A stretch of DNA of 64,000 nucleotides from Alteromonas naphthalenivorans. GTDB taxonomy: Bacteria; Pseudomonadota; Gammaproteobacteria; Enterobacterales; Alteromonadaceae. The notes beneath the pieces are model-generated. The model saw only the letters and a list, made by a program, of their open reading frames with translations. It had not been told where the DNA came from and did not search any database. Within the stretch, counting starts at the first letter, position 1. Each line of letters opens with the position of its first letter. The stretch lies in the NCBI RefSeq assembly GCF_000213655.1, contig NC_015554.1:3968001-4032000 (forward strand), in the 5' to 3' direction. Positions 34,952 to 43,768 of the stretch are shown here, one piece after another. The position numbers and the translations under genes are program-made.

Positions 34952-36454
34952 TTATTCTGCTTCACCTAAATCAACATTCCACGGCAGCAAATCAGACAGT
35001 TCATCTGATGGTGCACGCTTGGGTAATTCCGTAAAGAGATGACGGAAATAGTAGTAGGGATTCAAATCATTGGCACGGCAGGTCATTACCAGGCTGTATA
35101 AATTCGCACTGGCTTTAGCGCCACCCACCGACGTCGAGAACATCCAATTTTTTCGCCCTGTGGTAAATGGCCGGATATCCCGCTCTGTGACATTATTATC
35201 AATACTGATATCCCCATCTTCAAGATAGGTCAGTAATTTGGGCCATTGATTTAAGGTGTAACTAATGGCTTTACCTAATGCCCCTTTAGGTAAAACATGT
35301 TGGCTGTTTAGCCAATTGTAAAATTCATTGAGGATAGGTTCGGCTTGTTGCTTTCTCAGCTGTTGACGCGCTTGTGAGGTTAAGTTTTTTGCCTGCTTTT
35401 CTATGCCGTAAAGTTTGGCTATGTAACTGAGCGCTTTTTCGGGTTTACCTGCTTTTTTTGAAGGCGATGCTTTTTGTGCATCGGTAAATTTACGTCTGGC
35501 ATGTGCCATACAAGCAGCTTGAGTGACCTGTTCAAGCGTATTGTAAGCACTGTAGCCATCGGTCAGGAGGTAGCCTGAGTATCCCGTTAAGAAATCCTTT
35601 ACACAGGCAGCTGCACGACTCGGTTGATAGTCGTAAATAACAGCTGGGTTTTCTGCAAATTCACCACTGCGATAAACCCACATGTACGATTTAGTTTCGG
35701 CCTTTCTGTCTTCTTCACGAAGCACTTGCACCGTTGTTTCATCGGCACAAATCAGATTTTCATTCAGGAGTTTGGCTTTCATTGCATCGATGATAATTTG
35801 GACTTTATCACCTAGTTGTACACACCAATTTGCGAGTGTGCCTCTGCTGATTTCAATACCGGAGCGATTTAAAATATCAACCTGGCGATAGAGCGGTAAT
35901 GCATCAACATATTTAGCCGTGACGATTGCCGCAAACGTTTCAGCACTGCCCATGCTTTTAGGCAACATGCTCGCAGGCTTAGGAGCCGTAATGACTTTAT
36001 TGCTGACGTGTGTTTTCTCACATTGACGACACGTGTATTTGGTACGCTCATGACGGATAACGCTGACTTTCTGTGGAATGATTTTGAGCTCTTCGCTGAC
36101 TTCTTTACCGCATTCATGAAGGGGTGTTTGGCAACATTCACAACAAGGGGCACTGAGTTCGTGCAGATAAACTTCACGCTCAAGCGCTTCAGGTAATGGT
36201 TTTCTGCCTGTTTTAGCCTTGCTCTTATTTACGTTGGGCAACGCATGTTGCTGCTCAGCTTCGTTAAACGTGCCCTTGGCGACCTTTTCACTTTGTGATG
36301 AAAAGCGCTTTGATTTACTTAAGTTGAGTTGTTCAACCAGCAGTTGCACTGTCGTTTTAAGCTCAGCAATTTCTTCTGCTTGTGCACGCTCTTTTGCTTG
36401 CAGTTGCAGCAACATGGCTTTGAGTTGTGCTACGTCATCAGGTAGGTCAGTCAA
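34952..36454 (-). CDS. tnpC: IS66 transposase TnpC (copy B)
   Basis: Same 500-residue protein as copy A, with the same TTG start and catalytic segments ICADETT, LLTDGYSAYN and DNNVTERDIRPF. No lesion. Being intact, it is probably the source of recent IS66 movement on this plasmid. Confidence 0.95.
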   Translation of the reverse strand: MTDLPDDVAQLKAMLLQLQAKERAQAEEIAELKTTVQLLVEQLNLSKSKRFSSQSEKVAKGTFNEAEQQHALPNVNKSKAKTGRKPLPEALEREVYLHELSAPCCECCQTPLHECGKEVSEELKIIPQKVSVIRHERTKYTCRQCEKTHVSNKVITAPKPASMLPKSMGSAETFAAIVTAKYVDALPLYRQVDILNRSGIEISRGTLANWCVQLGDKVQIIIDAMKAKLLNENLICADETTVQVLREEDRKAETKSYMWVYRSGEFAENPAVIYDYQPSRAAACVKDFLTGYSGYLLTDGYSAYNTLEQVTQAACMAHARRKFTDAQKASPSKKAGKPEKALSYIAKLYGIEKQAKNLTSQARQQLRKQQAEPILNEFYNWLNSQHVLPKGALGKAISYTLNQWPKLLTYLEDGDISIDNNVTERDIRPFTTGRKNWMFSTSVGGAKASANLYSLVMTCRANDLNPYYYFRHLFTELPKRAPSDELSDLLPWNVDLGEAE

Positions 36455-36543
36455 GGTGGCTCAGGGCTTAAGTGGTTATCAATATCCTTAGTGTGACAGC
36501 GAAAAATGATCGTTCAAGTAGAATTTGCGATCAACATTTAACG

Positions 36544-36888
36544 TCACACTTCAAGTCCAAATATGGGTCGATGCGCCTTAGGATTATCTAAGGTTAATCC
36601 CGATAATAGCCACTGTAATTGCTGCTTGCTGATATGAACAGCGCCATCACATTTAGGCACCGGCCACTTAAAGTGACCTTTTTCGAGGCGACGATAATAA
36701 AGCCAAAATCCATTGGTATCCCAGAATAGGATTTTGAGTTTATCGCGGCCCCGATTACAGAAAATAAACCAAGCCTGGCTAAAGGGGTCCATTTCAAGCG
36801 TATCCGCGACGATGAGTGATAATCCATCAATCGACTTTCTCATGTCGGTGACACCCGACACTAAATACACGTTACCAGTGGGAGTCAT
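36544..36888 (-). CDS. tnpB: IS66 accessory protein TnpB (copy B)
   Basis: Identical to the copy A protein (114 residues). The start ATG 36888 overlaps the tnpA stop as ATGA. Confidence 0.92.
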   Translation of the reverse strand: MTPTGNVYLVSGVTDMRKSIDGLSLIVADTLEMDPFSQAWFIFCNRGRDKLKILFWDTNGFWLYYRRLEKGHFKWPVPKCDGAVHISKQQLQWLLSGLTLDNPKAHRPIFGLEV

Positions 36889-37175
36889 TGTAATGCTGCA
36901 ACCCAATGTTTGATTTGTGTTTGACTGAGCATCGAAGGGAGTTCAGCGCGAATACCGTTAGGTAATAATAGCACCACGACATCAGCGCTTTCCTGGTCAA
37001 AGACAATTGGCTGAACTTGTTGCTTGGCCTCTTTACTGTTGAGTTTTTTGACCCAATAGTAAAGTGTTTGATAGTGGATTGACCGCTCAGTACAAAATTG
37101 TTTAATCGGCAACTGGCTTTGTTTGAACTCAGTCAGTATTTGAGTCCAGTGGTCATGTTTTTGCAATTGATTCAT
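36885..37175 (-). CDS. tnpA: IS66 accessory protein TnpA (copy B)
   Basis: Identical to the copy A protein (96 residues), with ATG 37175 after AAAGGAG and the same coupling to tnpB. Confidence 0.9.
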   Translation of the reverse strand: MNQLQKHDHWTQILTEFKQSQLPIKQFCTERSIHYQTLYYWVKKLNSKEAKQQVQPIVFDQESADVVVLLLPNGIRAELPSMLSQTQIKHWVAALQ

Positions 37176-37976
37176 AGCATCTCCTTTGTAAAGAAGCACT
37201 ATGCCAAAGCCTGATTTTTATTGGAATGTGGGGTTAATTAACCGCTTACGCAGTAACACCCCATGAGCTTATGCCGTTACTAACAGGCTTGTTTTCTGTA
37301 AACCCTATATGGGCACCTCTTAAATCAGGAAATTCTCCTAATGTAGGCAACATTGACCCACTTACTCTGCCATCTTGAATTAATGAGCCTAGTTGATCTG
37401 CGCCTAATAATAAATTAAGATTTAATCCTTGCCATGTGGCATCAATACTTGCCCCTATAGTCAATTTTTCATTGAACTGATAGCTTATGGCAAAAGGGAT
37501 ATTTAAAACAAAAAGGCGGCTGAATACGTCTAAATTTGTATCTAAGCCACCAGTAGCTTGTGATAAAAATGAAGAGTTGCCATATTCAGTACCGATACCA
37601 CCTTGGCCAAAAACACCAATACCTACTGTATATTTTCCTGTGCGGTAAGTGATAGCAAGCTGAGGAATGGCATAAGGACCTCTATTATGAGAATGGGAAT
37701 GAGAAGAAGCTTTTTCGCCAGTAGATAAATTTCGGGTATAAATATCAGTAACGATAATGTCTACACCTATCAAAAACTGTGTACCCTCTTTCATTAAAGA
37801 TAATGTTGCAGGGTTAGACATCATGCCTGCTGGTCCAACATCATAGGCCGTGGCTGTCCCACCCATTGCTTTAGATATTGATCCAAAGCCTTCTAATCTA
37901 AATACATCGGTTGCATGAGCACAAGTTACTATTGTAGAACTTAAGATTAACAAGGGTATTTTATTTTTTATTAATT

Positions 37977-38624
37977 TCATTTGCTTTCCCTTCTGTTTAT
38001 TTGTTTATTATTTGTATTTAAAAATTTTTCTAAAAATATAATACGGTCATTTCCCCACCACATATTCTCATCAATCATCATAGTTGGGACACCAAAGATA
38101 TGTTTCTTAATCGCGTTTTCAGTAGATTTCTGGTAGGCTTTTATGCCTATATCTGATTCAATAAAATGGGTGAATTCTTTTATCTCCCAATTCAGTGTTT
38201 TACAAATTTCATCAAAAACTAATGGGCTATCAGGTGCATTTCCTTTTCCCCATGTTAAAAAAAATGCAAGATTGACATATTCTGCTTGGATATCTTTATC
38301 CGCAGTATAAAACATACCTATATTTAATTTTTCTGAATTAAAATTAGGTATAAATTTTAATGGGATATCATACAGCTCTGCCCACCGATCTATATCTTTC
38401 TTTAGGTAAGATAGCTTTACTGGCATATCTCGATTTGTAGGTCCGATATTTCCGATTGCTTTTTTTGCACGTGCTAAATCAATAGCGTGATAGCATATAT
38501 TATGAATTGTATCGTCACTTAGCTTTGCAAGTTTTACGCTAGCTAAATATGAAAAAGGGCTTAAAAAATCAAAAAAGAAATTTATATTCAAGCTATTTAT
38601 GTCCAATGTAAAAGTAAAGAACAA
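37977..38624 (-). CDS. nahD: 2-hydroxychromene-2-carboxylate isomerase (NahD-type)
   Basis: The enzyme converts 2-hydroxychromene-2-carboxylate to trans-o-hydroxybenzylidenepyruvate with glutathione. It belongs to the kappa-GST/DsbA fold. The core starts at NFFFDFLSPFSYLASVKLAKL, where the serine of LSPFSY is the catalytic serine; later come FFLTWGKGNAPDSPLVFDEI and the cis-proline loop FGVPTMMIDENMWWGNDRI. The true N-terminus is uncertain: TTG 38624 gives 14 extra residues, and TTG 38606 is an alternative; neither has a good ribosome site. It overlaps the porin start by 4 bp. The family identity is clear; the substrate is inferred from the operon. Confidence 0.88.
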   Translation of the reverse strand: MFFTFTLDINSLNINFFFDFLSPFSYLASVKLAKLSDDTIHNICYHAIDLARAKKAIGNIGPTNRDMPVKLSYLKKDIDRWAELYDIPLKFIPNFNSEKLNIGMFYTADKDIQAEYVNLAFFLTWGKGNAPDSPLVFDEICKTLNWEIKEFTHFIESDIGIKAYQKSTENAIKKHIFGVPTMMIDENMWWGNDRIIFLEKFLNTNNKQINRRESK

Positions 38625-38669
38625 CCATATAAGTTATAGATATAAACTATAGAGCGATACGTTGTATTG

Positions 38670-39467
38670 CTATTTTTGATCAGGTCTCATGCCTAGTCCA
38701 ATACCGCCATCGCTTAAGATAACAGTGCCAGTAATATACTTGGCATCTTCTCTTGAGGCTAATAATGCAAATATTCCTGCATGGTCTTCTGGCTTGGAAG
38801 CAAATTTTAGTGGTGTCATAGCACTAATCATTTCTTCTATTCCGTCAGATGTTTCAAGGCTTGCCCCACCTAAGTCTAAACTCTCAGGGCCACATAGTGG
38901 TGTTAATGTGCCACCAGCAGCAACACCATTAATACGAATGTCTGGAGCTGACTCCCATGCTAATGCTCTAATAAAGCCTAAAACCGCATGTTTAGACGCA
39001 ACATATAATGGACCTCCTCCACCTAATGAATAGCTTGATGATGATGCAGTAAAAATCATAGAGCCTTTAGATTTTTTAAGTGCAGGTAACGCGGCCTTAG
39101 CACCAAGAATATAACCAAGTAAATTAACATCAAATAAATCACGATAACCTGATTCTAATAGACTAGCTTCTGTTGAGTTTATTGGTGTCATATAATCCCA
39201 AATACCTGCATTACCTATAAAACAATCTAGTGTTCCAAACTTATCAATAGTTGATTGAACAAGCTTTTCGTTATCGTCATAATTTCTAACATCACCTATG
39301 GTTACTACAACATTATCAGCAAAAGTATCTTGTAGCATTTTGGCATCTTTTTCAGTTCTAACCAAAAGCCCTAGCTTTGCTCCTTCGCTGATAAAGCGTT
39401 TTGCAACGGCTAAGCCTATTCCTGAAGAAGCTCCTGTGATAATGGCAACTTGATTTTGCAATTTCAT
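38670..39467 (-). CDS. nahB: cis-dihydrodiol dehydrogenase (NahB-type, SDR family)
   Basis: The enzyme oxidises cis-1,2-dihydro-1,2-dihydroxynaphthalene to 1,2-dihydroxynaphthalene with NAD. It is a 265-residue short-chain dehydrogenase with TGASSGIG at 11-18, NAG at 86-88, a serine in TASSSSY and the catalytic pair Tyr155/Lys159 (YVASK). The C-terminal part with LTPLCGPESLDLGG is typical of aromatic dihydrodiol dehydrogenases. It lies after the dioxygenase subunit genes in operon order, separated by a strong hairpin at 39520-39549. Confidence 0.92.
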   Translation of the reverse strand: MKLQNQVAIITGASSGIGLAVAKRFISEGAKLGLLVRTEKDAKMLQDTFADNVVVTIGDVRNYDDNEKLVQSTIDKFGTLDCFIGNAGIWDYMTPINSTEASLLESGYRDLFDVNLLGYILGAKAALPALKKSKGSMIFTASSSSYSLGGGGPLYVASKHAVLGFIRALAWESAPDIRINGVAAGGTLTPLCGPESLDLGGASLETSDGIEEMISAMTPLKFASKPEDHAGIFALLASREDAKYITGTVILSDGGIGLGMRPDQK

Positions 39468-39519
39468 TATATTTCTCTTTATTTTAGTCAGTTGTTATTC
39501 AGTTTTAATATATACATGT

Positions 39520-39549
39520 AAAAGTACTTTGTTATGGCAAAGTACTTTT
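39520..39549 (-). promoter_or_regulatory. Intercistronic hairpin between dioxygenase beta-subunit and dehydrogenase genes
   Basis: Perfect 12-bp arms AAAAGTACTTTG / CAAAGTACTTTT with a 6-nt loop, in the 99-bp gap of an otherwise tight operon. It lacks a T-run after the stem in the direction of transcription, so an RNA-processing or stabilising element is more likely than full termination. It could lower expression of the distal genes. Confidence 0.6.
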
Positions 39550-39566
39550 ATTAATAGCGTATGGTT

Positions 39567-40154
39567 TTATAGATATACCAGCATATTATGGCCAGAAATA
39601 CTTCGCTCTGGATATTCAATGTAACGGGATTTTAACTTGAGTTGACCTTGATCATCACGTATCAGAATATCAGTCCGAGTGTAAAAAAACTGATCTACTT
39701 GGTAGGCTCTTCTGCCACGAGTTAAGATACAAGAAGAACGTACTTCTAAATCTAAACTGCCTTGTTCTTGGCCAATTTCAATATTACTAAGTATACGGCA
39801 ATACCTTTCTAGCGGACTACTCCGCCAGTTTTGAGGATCAAGATCATGTTCAATACGAATACCTAATTGACGATGATCATCATTAAACAAATAGACGGTA
39901 TCAGGTTGGTCATAGCGCCGTTCTTTTATAGATCTTAATTCTTTGCTAACAACAGCATAAGTGATATCAGGGCTTAATATTTCACTATGCCAAGTCCTAT
40001 ACATTCTTGAGTCTAGTAATCTTGACTCTCTAGCAAGAAACGAAGAAACCTCCTGTCTTAAACTTTCAGATACCTGTGTGTTTTTAATTAGTTCGTCAAA
40101 AGCAATATCACTTTCAAGGGCTAACGGTTCGTTATTTTTAGTTGTATCAGTCAT
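39567..40154 (-). CDS. nahAd: Naphthalene dioxygenase small (beta) subunit
   Basis: The 195-residue beta subunit of a ring-hydroxylating dioxygenase has a cone-shaped fold without cofactor. Typical segments are VSSFLARESRLLDSRMYRTWHSEILSPDITYAV, RIEHDLDPQNWRSSPLERYCRILSNIE and the end SRYIEYPERSISGHNMLVYL. It forms the alpha3beta3 hexamer with the product of the gene 14 bp upstream. AAGGGATAAAG precedes ATG 40154. Confidence 0.94.
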   Translation of the reverse strand: MTDTTKNNEPLALESDIAFDELIKNTQVSESLRQEVSSFLARESRLLDSRMYRTWHSEILSPDITYAVVSKELRSIKERRYDQPDTVYLFNDDHRQLGIRIEHDLDPQNWRSSPLERYCRILSNIEIGQEQGSLDLEVRSSCILTRGRRAYQVDQFFYTRTDILIRDDQGQLKLKSRYIEYPERSISGHNMLVYL

Positions 40155-40168
40155 ACTTTATCCCTTAA

Positions 40169-41515
40169 TTATTTGGTTTTTGCATTTGTTAAAATATCAG
40201 CCCAATTACTACTTTTGTCTTCTATCTCATGCCAGCTATTAGCATTTATAAAGGCACTATACGCACGATAATAACCACGATAACTTGTTTCTCCAATAGC
40301 GGACTCACAAACAACACCAGGATATTTACCATTGTAAACATCATTTCCAATACCCATTTGGGCATTAAGATTTTTATTTCTAGCTTGAAAACCTTTTGTC
40401 ATGTATGTTTCGGATTCCATATTGTCATTATCATCACTTTCCCAGTAACCCGCAACACCAAAAGTACGCTGGACTGACATAGCAATACGCTGTTTAAGTT
40501 CTTCTGGCATATCTTTTTCTACCATTGTCCAGGTAAAAACTTCTGTGGTATCTTTATCGATAGGCTGCCAAGTTTTAAATACACCTGATCCTGTTAAAAA
40601 GCTATTATTAGGAAAGATAGTCGTATTTAAATGAGATCGATAAATTCTGGCACGATCAGCACCAATTTTTTCGGCTAATTGCTGCTCTTTTATGGTAGCC
40701 CATTGCATCATGTCGTTAATTAATGAACTATCATGAATACCTGCATAAGCATCCCACAGCACACCTAGCCCTGACCCAAATTTGCTGGTTATTTGTAGAC
40801 CTAAACCTTCAGTTGGAGGTGTACTATTTCCTGCCAGTGGTGTAAAAACTGATTCACCAGTACGTAGTGCTGAAGCATGTGTCCAGCCAACATGGTAAGC
40901 ATCACCCACAAAGTTTTCTGCTGAGCATTTCCAGTTCGCTTTAATTAGGCAACGAGCAGGAGGTCCAATTAATTCAAGGCCACCCGAATGTTCAAAGTAA
41001 GGGTCTAAAAACCACTTAAGATCGCCTAAATAATCAGAGAATGATGGGGAGTTTTCATCAAAACAGCCATAAATGAAGCCGTTATAATTTTCAACTTTTG
41101 CCACTTCATGTAGAGAGTTTTTACACTTATCAAGTAAGCCACCATAAACCTCCTTATCAAAAGGTACGGCTTGTAATTCACCAGTATTGCCATACCCCCA
41201 GCCATGGTAAGAGCAAACAAAGCCTTTAGCATTACCTGCTTCGTGTGGACACAATTGCGCGCCCCTATGACGGCAGACATTTAAAAATGCTTTAACATCA
41301 CCATTTTCTTGTCTACTAACGATTACTTCATCTGTTCCCATTTTAGTAACAACATAATCACCATGATTTGGAATTATAGATTCATGAGTTAAAAATAGCC
41401 ATGAACGGCCAAATACATTTTCAAGCTCCTGCTCTAAAACTTTTTGATCACCATGCATTTTATGTAATTGTGTTCCATGGTTAACATCGATTAAATTTTC
41501 TTCTTGATTTGACAT
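40169..41515 (-). CDS. nahAc: Naphthalene dioxygenase large (alpha) subunit
   Basis: This is the catalytic subunit that adds both atoms of O2 to naphthalene to form the cis-1,2-dihydrodiol. The 448-residue sequence keeps the classical numbering: Rieske ligands Cys81, His83, Cys101, His104; mononuclear iron ligands His208, His213, Asp362; the bridging Asp205; and Phe352 at the regioselectivity position. All are at the same residue numbers as in the Pseudomonas enzyme. Ferredoxin is encoded in the same operon (45245-45565), but the reductase gene is not in the window. Substrate range could include other two- or three-ring aromatics. AAGGAA precedes ATG 41515. Confidence 0.96.
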   Translation of the reverse strand: MSNQEENLIDVNHGTQLHKMHGDQKVLEQELENVFGRSWLFLTHESIIPNHGDYVVTKMGTDEVIVSRQENGDVKAFLNVCRHRGAQLCPHEAGNAKGFVCSYHGWGYGNTGELQAVPFDKEVYGGLLDKCKNSLHEVAKVENYNGFIYGCFDENSPSFSDYLGDLKWFLDPYFEHSGGLELIGPPARCLIKANWKCSAENFVGDAYHVGWTHASALRTGESVFTPLAGNSTPPTEGLGLQITSKFGSGLGVLWDAYAGIHDSSLINDMMQWATIKEQQLAEKIGADRARIYRSHLNTTIFPNNSFLTGSGVFKTWQPIDKDTTEVFTWTMVEKDMPEELKQRIAMSVQRTFGVAGYWESDDNDNMESETYMTKGFQARNKNLNAQMGIGNDVYNGKYPGVVCESAIGETSYRGYYRAYSAFINANSWHEIEDKSSNWADILTNAKTK

Positions 41516-41543
41516 AGAGTGTTCCTTTTTGTAAAATTTTATT

Positions 41544-42371
41544 TTATTTTATTTTCATTTCTAGATAGCCACAACCAGTAACCCACTCGGGTACTGCTTC
41601 ATATGCTATTTCTTCCCCAGTCCAGCCATCTAGAATCCCCATTGCACATATGAAGTTTTTTATTTCTAACCCGCCATTTCCTCCTTCACGCAATATTTCT
41701 TCATCGCTCATGGCTATTAGCTCATCAACATTCCCCTTACAGATAAGATCGATTATTTTACGATCCCATGCTTCATTAACACTACCCATTTGAGCCATAC
41801 CAGGCCAATGGCTAATTCCACCTGTACCATAAACGGCAATACGTTCGTTTCCTGACCAACTATTGATTGCTGCTTTAATTGATAAACCAATTTCGTAAGC
41901 ACGTTTACTATTGATAAAAGGCTCAACACCCGAATTAATATAAATAGGCACAATTTTTAAATCTTTTATTGGTTTTACGGCATATTCAACGGGAATTGCG
42001 ATAGAGTGATCAACTATTAATGTTTTTGATGCTGCCCAGTCAACTTGATGAGTATGCCCATAATCCATAATATGTTTAGCAAGGCTTTCATTATTAGCTA
42101 TTTTCTCACGAGGGATCCCTAGCCAAGGTTCTTTTGGTCCTTCTACATCACCAATACCAATCATAGCTTGTGGTACACAATAAGGGCCATTAACGGTATA
42201 ATGGTCATCACCAATGATAATAACGGTATCTATATTTTGTTCTTTTACTCTTTCAACAATATCCTTGTAGGCATTCATGCATGAATCACGTTTTTCAACA
42301 GGTGGTGCATCAGGCATTGCTGCGATTAATGGGTCATGGGGCATTAAAAAGCCACTGATAATTTGAGACAT
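41544..42371 (-). CDS. LigB-type (class III) extradiol dioxygenase subunit, proposed 1,2-dihydroxynaphthalene ring-cleavage enzyme
   Basis: This is the catalytic beta-subunit type of the LigAB superfamily, which opens catechol-like rings with Fe(II). The iron ligands fit His12 (FLMPHDP), His57 (IGDDHYTV) and Glu236 (GGLEIKNF), with the base His188 in GTGGISHWPG; LigB uses His12, His61, Glu242 and His195. The length of 275 residues is normal. It sits between the hydratase-aldolase and dioxygenase genes, exactly where a ring-cleavage enzyme is needed, and no class I (NahC-type) gene is present. The role on 1,2-dihydroxynaphthalene is therefore inferred from context; a LigB-type PhnC is, as I recall, known from Burkholderia RP007. 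AGGAG precedes ATG 42371. Confidence 0.85.
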   Translation of the reverse strand: MSQIISGFLMPHDPLIAAMPDAPPVEKRDSCMNAYKDIVERVKEQNIDTVIIIGDDHYTVNGPYCVPQAMIGIGDVEGPKEPWLGIPREKIANNESLAKHIMDYGHTHQVDWAASKTLIVDHSIAIPVEYAVKPIKDLKIVPIYINSGVEPFINSKRAYEIGLSIKAAINSWSGNERIAVYGTGGISHWPGMAQMGSVNEAWDRKIIDLICKGNVDELIAMSDEEILREGGNGGLEIKNFICAMGILDGWTGEEIAYEAVPEWVTGCGYLEMKIK

Positions 42372-42389
42372 ATAAACTCCTAAAATATT

Positions 42390-42653
42390 TTATGATTTAA
42401 TGCTATTAAGACGCTGCATATATTCGGGGATCCCTTGAGGGCCATTGATTGCCTGCCATGTCATAGACATTAACATCTGGTCTATACCTAAAGAGACCAT
42501 TGACTCAATATCCATATCTGATAGCAAACTGTGCTCATCAGTGGTTAAATTATATTGATTTAAAATTTCATTCGGCTGCTCACGATAAAGAGCCGCTTTT
42601 TCATCAGAATCTTGTAGATCCCATAACACACGTTCAATTGTATAAACTGACAT
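42390..42653 (-). CDS. LigA-type small subunit of the class III extradiol dioxygenase
   Basis: The 87-residue all-helical protein resembles the alpha subunit of protocatechuate 4,5-dioxygenase (LigA), which caps the active site of the beta subunit. Matching features are short size, a helical start with DEKAALYREQPNEILNQYNLTTDEHSLLSDMD and an end with GPQGIPEYMQRL. It lies 18 bp upstream of the LigB-type gene, as alpha and beta subunits normally do. A strong AAAGGAGG site precedes ATG 42653. Separate alpha and beta chains make this a two-subunit enzyme. Confidence 0.8.
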   Translation of the reverse strand: MSVYTIERVLWDLQDSDEKAALYREQPNEILNQYNLTTDEHSLLSDMDIESMVSLGIDQMLMSMTWQAINGPQGIPEYMQRLNSIKS

Positions 42654-42664
42654 ATTGACCTCCT

Positions 42665-43660
42665 TTATTTAGAAAGATTTTGGTGTAACTCAGCCCAAGC
42701 CTTACCTGATTTATATGCACCTTCTAAATACTCTTCAGGTGTAAAAATATAAGGAGGACGGCATGGACCTGCATTCATCCAACCAGCAGCATTTATTCTA
42801 TGTTTTTCTAAATTGATGTTATAAGTTGAAAAATCTTTAAACGAGCCGTTTGGAAATAATGTTGCATATGTTCTAGCAATTTGTCCTGAAATTTTCTGAG
42901 CTTCATCCCAGTCTCCAGTTTTACTTGCTTTTTTTACTTCATCTCGTAATTTTAATACTGGGGCGGGGCCACATACTGCGCCACTTGTCCAAAATGCGGT
43001 ACAAAATTCAGGAGCAATACGAGCAGCAGCATAAAAATCGACATCAAGAGGAAGAAATCTAATTTTTCTTTGGCTTAAATTCATATCAGGAACAAGTGAA
43101 CCTATGCCAAGATATTTAGCAGTAATTACTTGTGGTATTTCTGCTACTTGCGCCCAAAACTGACGTGGAAAATCAAATTTAAAGGCTTCATTATTTGCAT
43201 AAATACAAATCGCCATGTCAGGACAAGCTTCTGCAACATCTTTATAAAATTGAACCGCAGTTGGTACATCACATAATTGCCACATTGGCAAACCTAGCAT
43301 TGTACCATCACAACCAATTTCACTTGCTTTTCTCGTTAACTCAATAGTGTCTCGCGTATTTAATCCTGTTGTGCCACAAAAATAAGGTACACGGCCATTA
43401 ACGGTTTTAACGATAGTTTCCATGAAGACGATTTTTTCATTGTAAGTTAATGTAGCACCTTCGCCAAACGTCCCTGTACTAATAATAGCGTTAACACCTG
43501 AAGCAATAAGCTCTTCGACTACACGTGCAGTTTCTTCTAAGTCGACGGTATCTTGCATGCGCCAGTTAGAAGCACCTTCTTTTGCGGGTGTAGGCATAAT
43601 GGCCCATAGCCCATGTACATCATCAACAGTCATTAATTTTCTTTTGTTTTGAGTTGTCAT
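42665..43660 (-). CDS. nahE: trans-o-Hydroxybenzylidenepyruvate hydratase-aldolase (NahE-type)
   Basis: The enzyme splits trans-o-hydroxybenzylidenepyruvate to salicylaldehyde and pyruvate. It is a class I aldolase of the N-acetylneuraminate lyase superfamily with the Schiff-base lysine at Lys182 ([10 protein letters not shown]). The entry segment [21 protein letters not shown] and [16 protein letters not shown] are characteristic of the NahE group. The length of 331 residues is normal. It precedes the ring-cleavage subunit genes by 11 bp and follows the aldehyde dehydrogenase gene after 108 bp. Confidence 0.93.
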   Translation of the reverse strand: MTTQNKRKLMTVDDVHGLWAIMPTPAKEGASNWRMQDTVDLEETARVVEELIASGVNAIISTGTFGEGATLTYNEKIVFMETIVKTVNGRVPYFCGTTGLNTRDTIELTRKASEIGCDGTMLGLPMWQLCDVPTAVQFYKDVAEACPDMAICIYANNEAFKFDFPRQFWAQVAEIPQVITAKYLGIGSLVPDMNLSQRKIRFLPLDVDFYAAARIAPEFCTAFWTSGAVCGPAPVLKLRDEVKKASKTGDWDEAQKISGQIARTYATLFPNGSFKDFSTYNINLEKHRINAAGWMNAGPCRPPYIFTPEEYLEGAYKSGKAWAELHQNLSK

Positions 43661-43700
43661 TTTATCTCTTTAATAAGTTTGTTTTAATATTCATATTTAT

Positions 43701-43745
43701 CAACTTAATCATGCCGATTTAGAAAACCTAAGTATCATTAAGTTG
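43701..43745 (-). promoter_or_regulatory. Inverted repeat in the nahF-nahE gap
   Basis: CAACTTAAT at 43701-43709 and ATTAAGTTG at 43737-43745 can form a 9-bp stem with a 27-nt loop. It lies in the longest gap inside the operon (108 bp). It may be an RNA element or a remnant of a former promoter. Confidence 0.35.
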
Positions 43746-43768
43746 AGGTGTGTTTTTATGGGAATTAG

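Larger units (their letters stand above)
34926..37249 (-). mobile_element. IS66-family element, copy B (2324 bp) with 8-bp target duplication
   Basis: Same ends and length as copy A, inverted. GCAGTAAC is duplicated at 34918-34925 and 37250-37257. The insertion splits the porin gene. Sequence identity with copy A and the clean duplication show that this is a recent event. The two copies enclose 930 bp that can invert by recombination. Confidence 0.95.
34281..37980 (-). pseudogene. FadL/TodX-type outer-membrane porin, split by IS66 copy B
   Basis: FadL-family porins bring hydrophobic substrates such as aromatics through the outer membrane. The 5' part (37980-37250) gives a signal peptide (IPLLILSSTIVTCAHA), then VFRLEGFGSISKAMGGTATAYDVGPAGMMSNPATLSL, the family N-terminal hatch with NPA. 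The 3' part (34925-34281) gives beta-strand repeats ending in aromatic F, as outer-membrane barrels do. Removing the IS and one copy of GCAGTAAC joins ...SSWGVTA to KMGLTYKIQ in frame, a protein of about 455 residues. The start overlaps the nahD-like stop by 4 bp (ATGA). This was the last gene of the naphthalene operon and is now inactive. Confidence 0.9.

Noticed and set aside
41544..42653. Protocatechuate 4,5-dioxygenase for a separate pathway
   Set aside because: No other protocatechuate-pathway gene is present and both genes sit inside the naphthalene operon where a ring-cleavage step is otherwise missing; still open to biochemical test.
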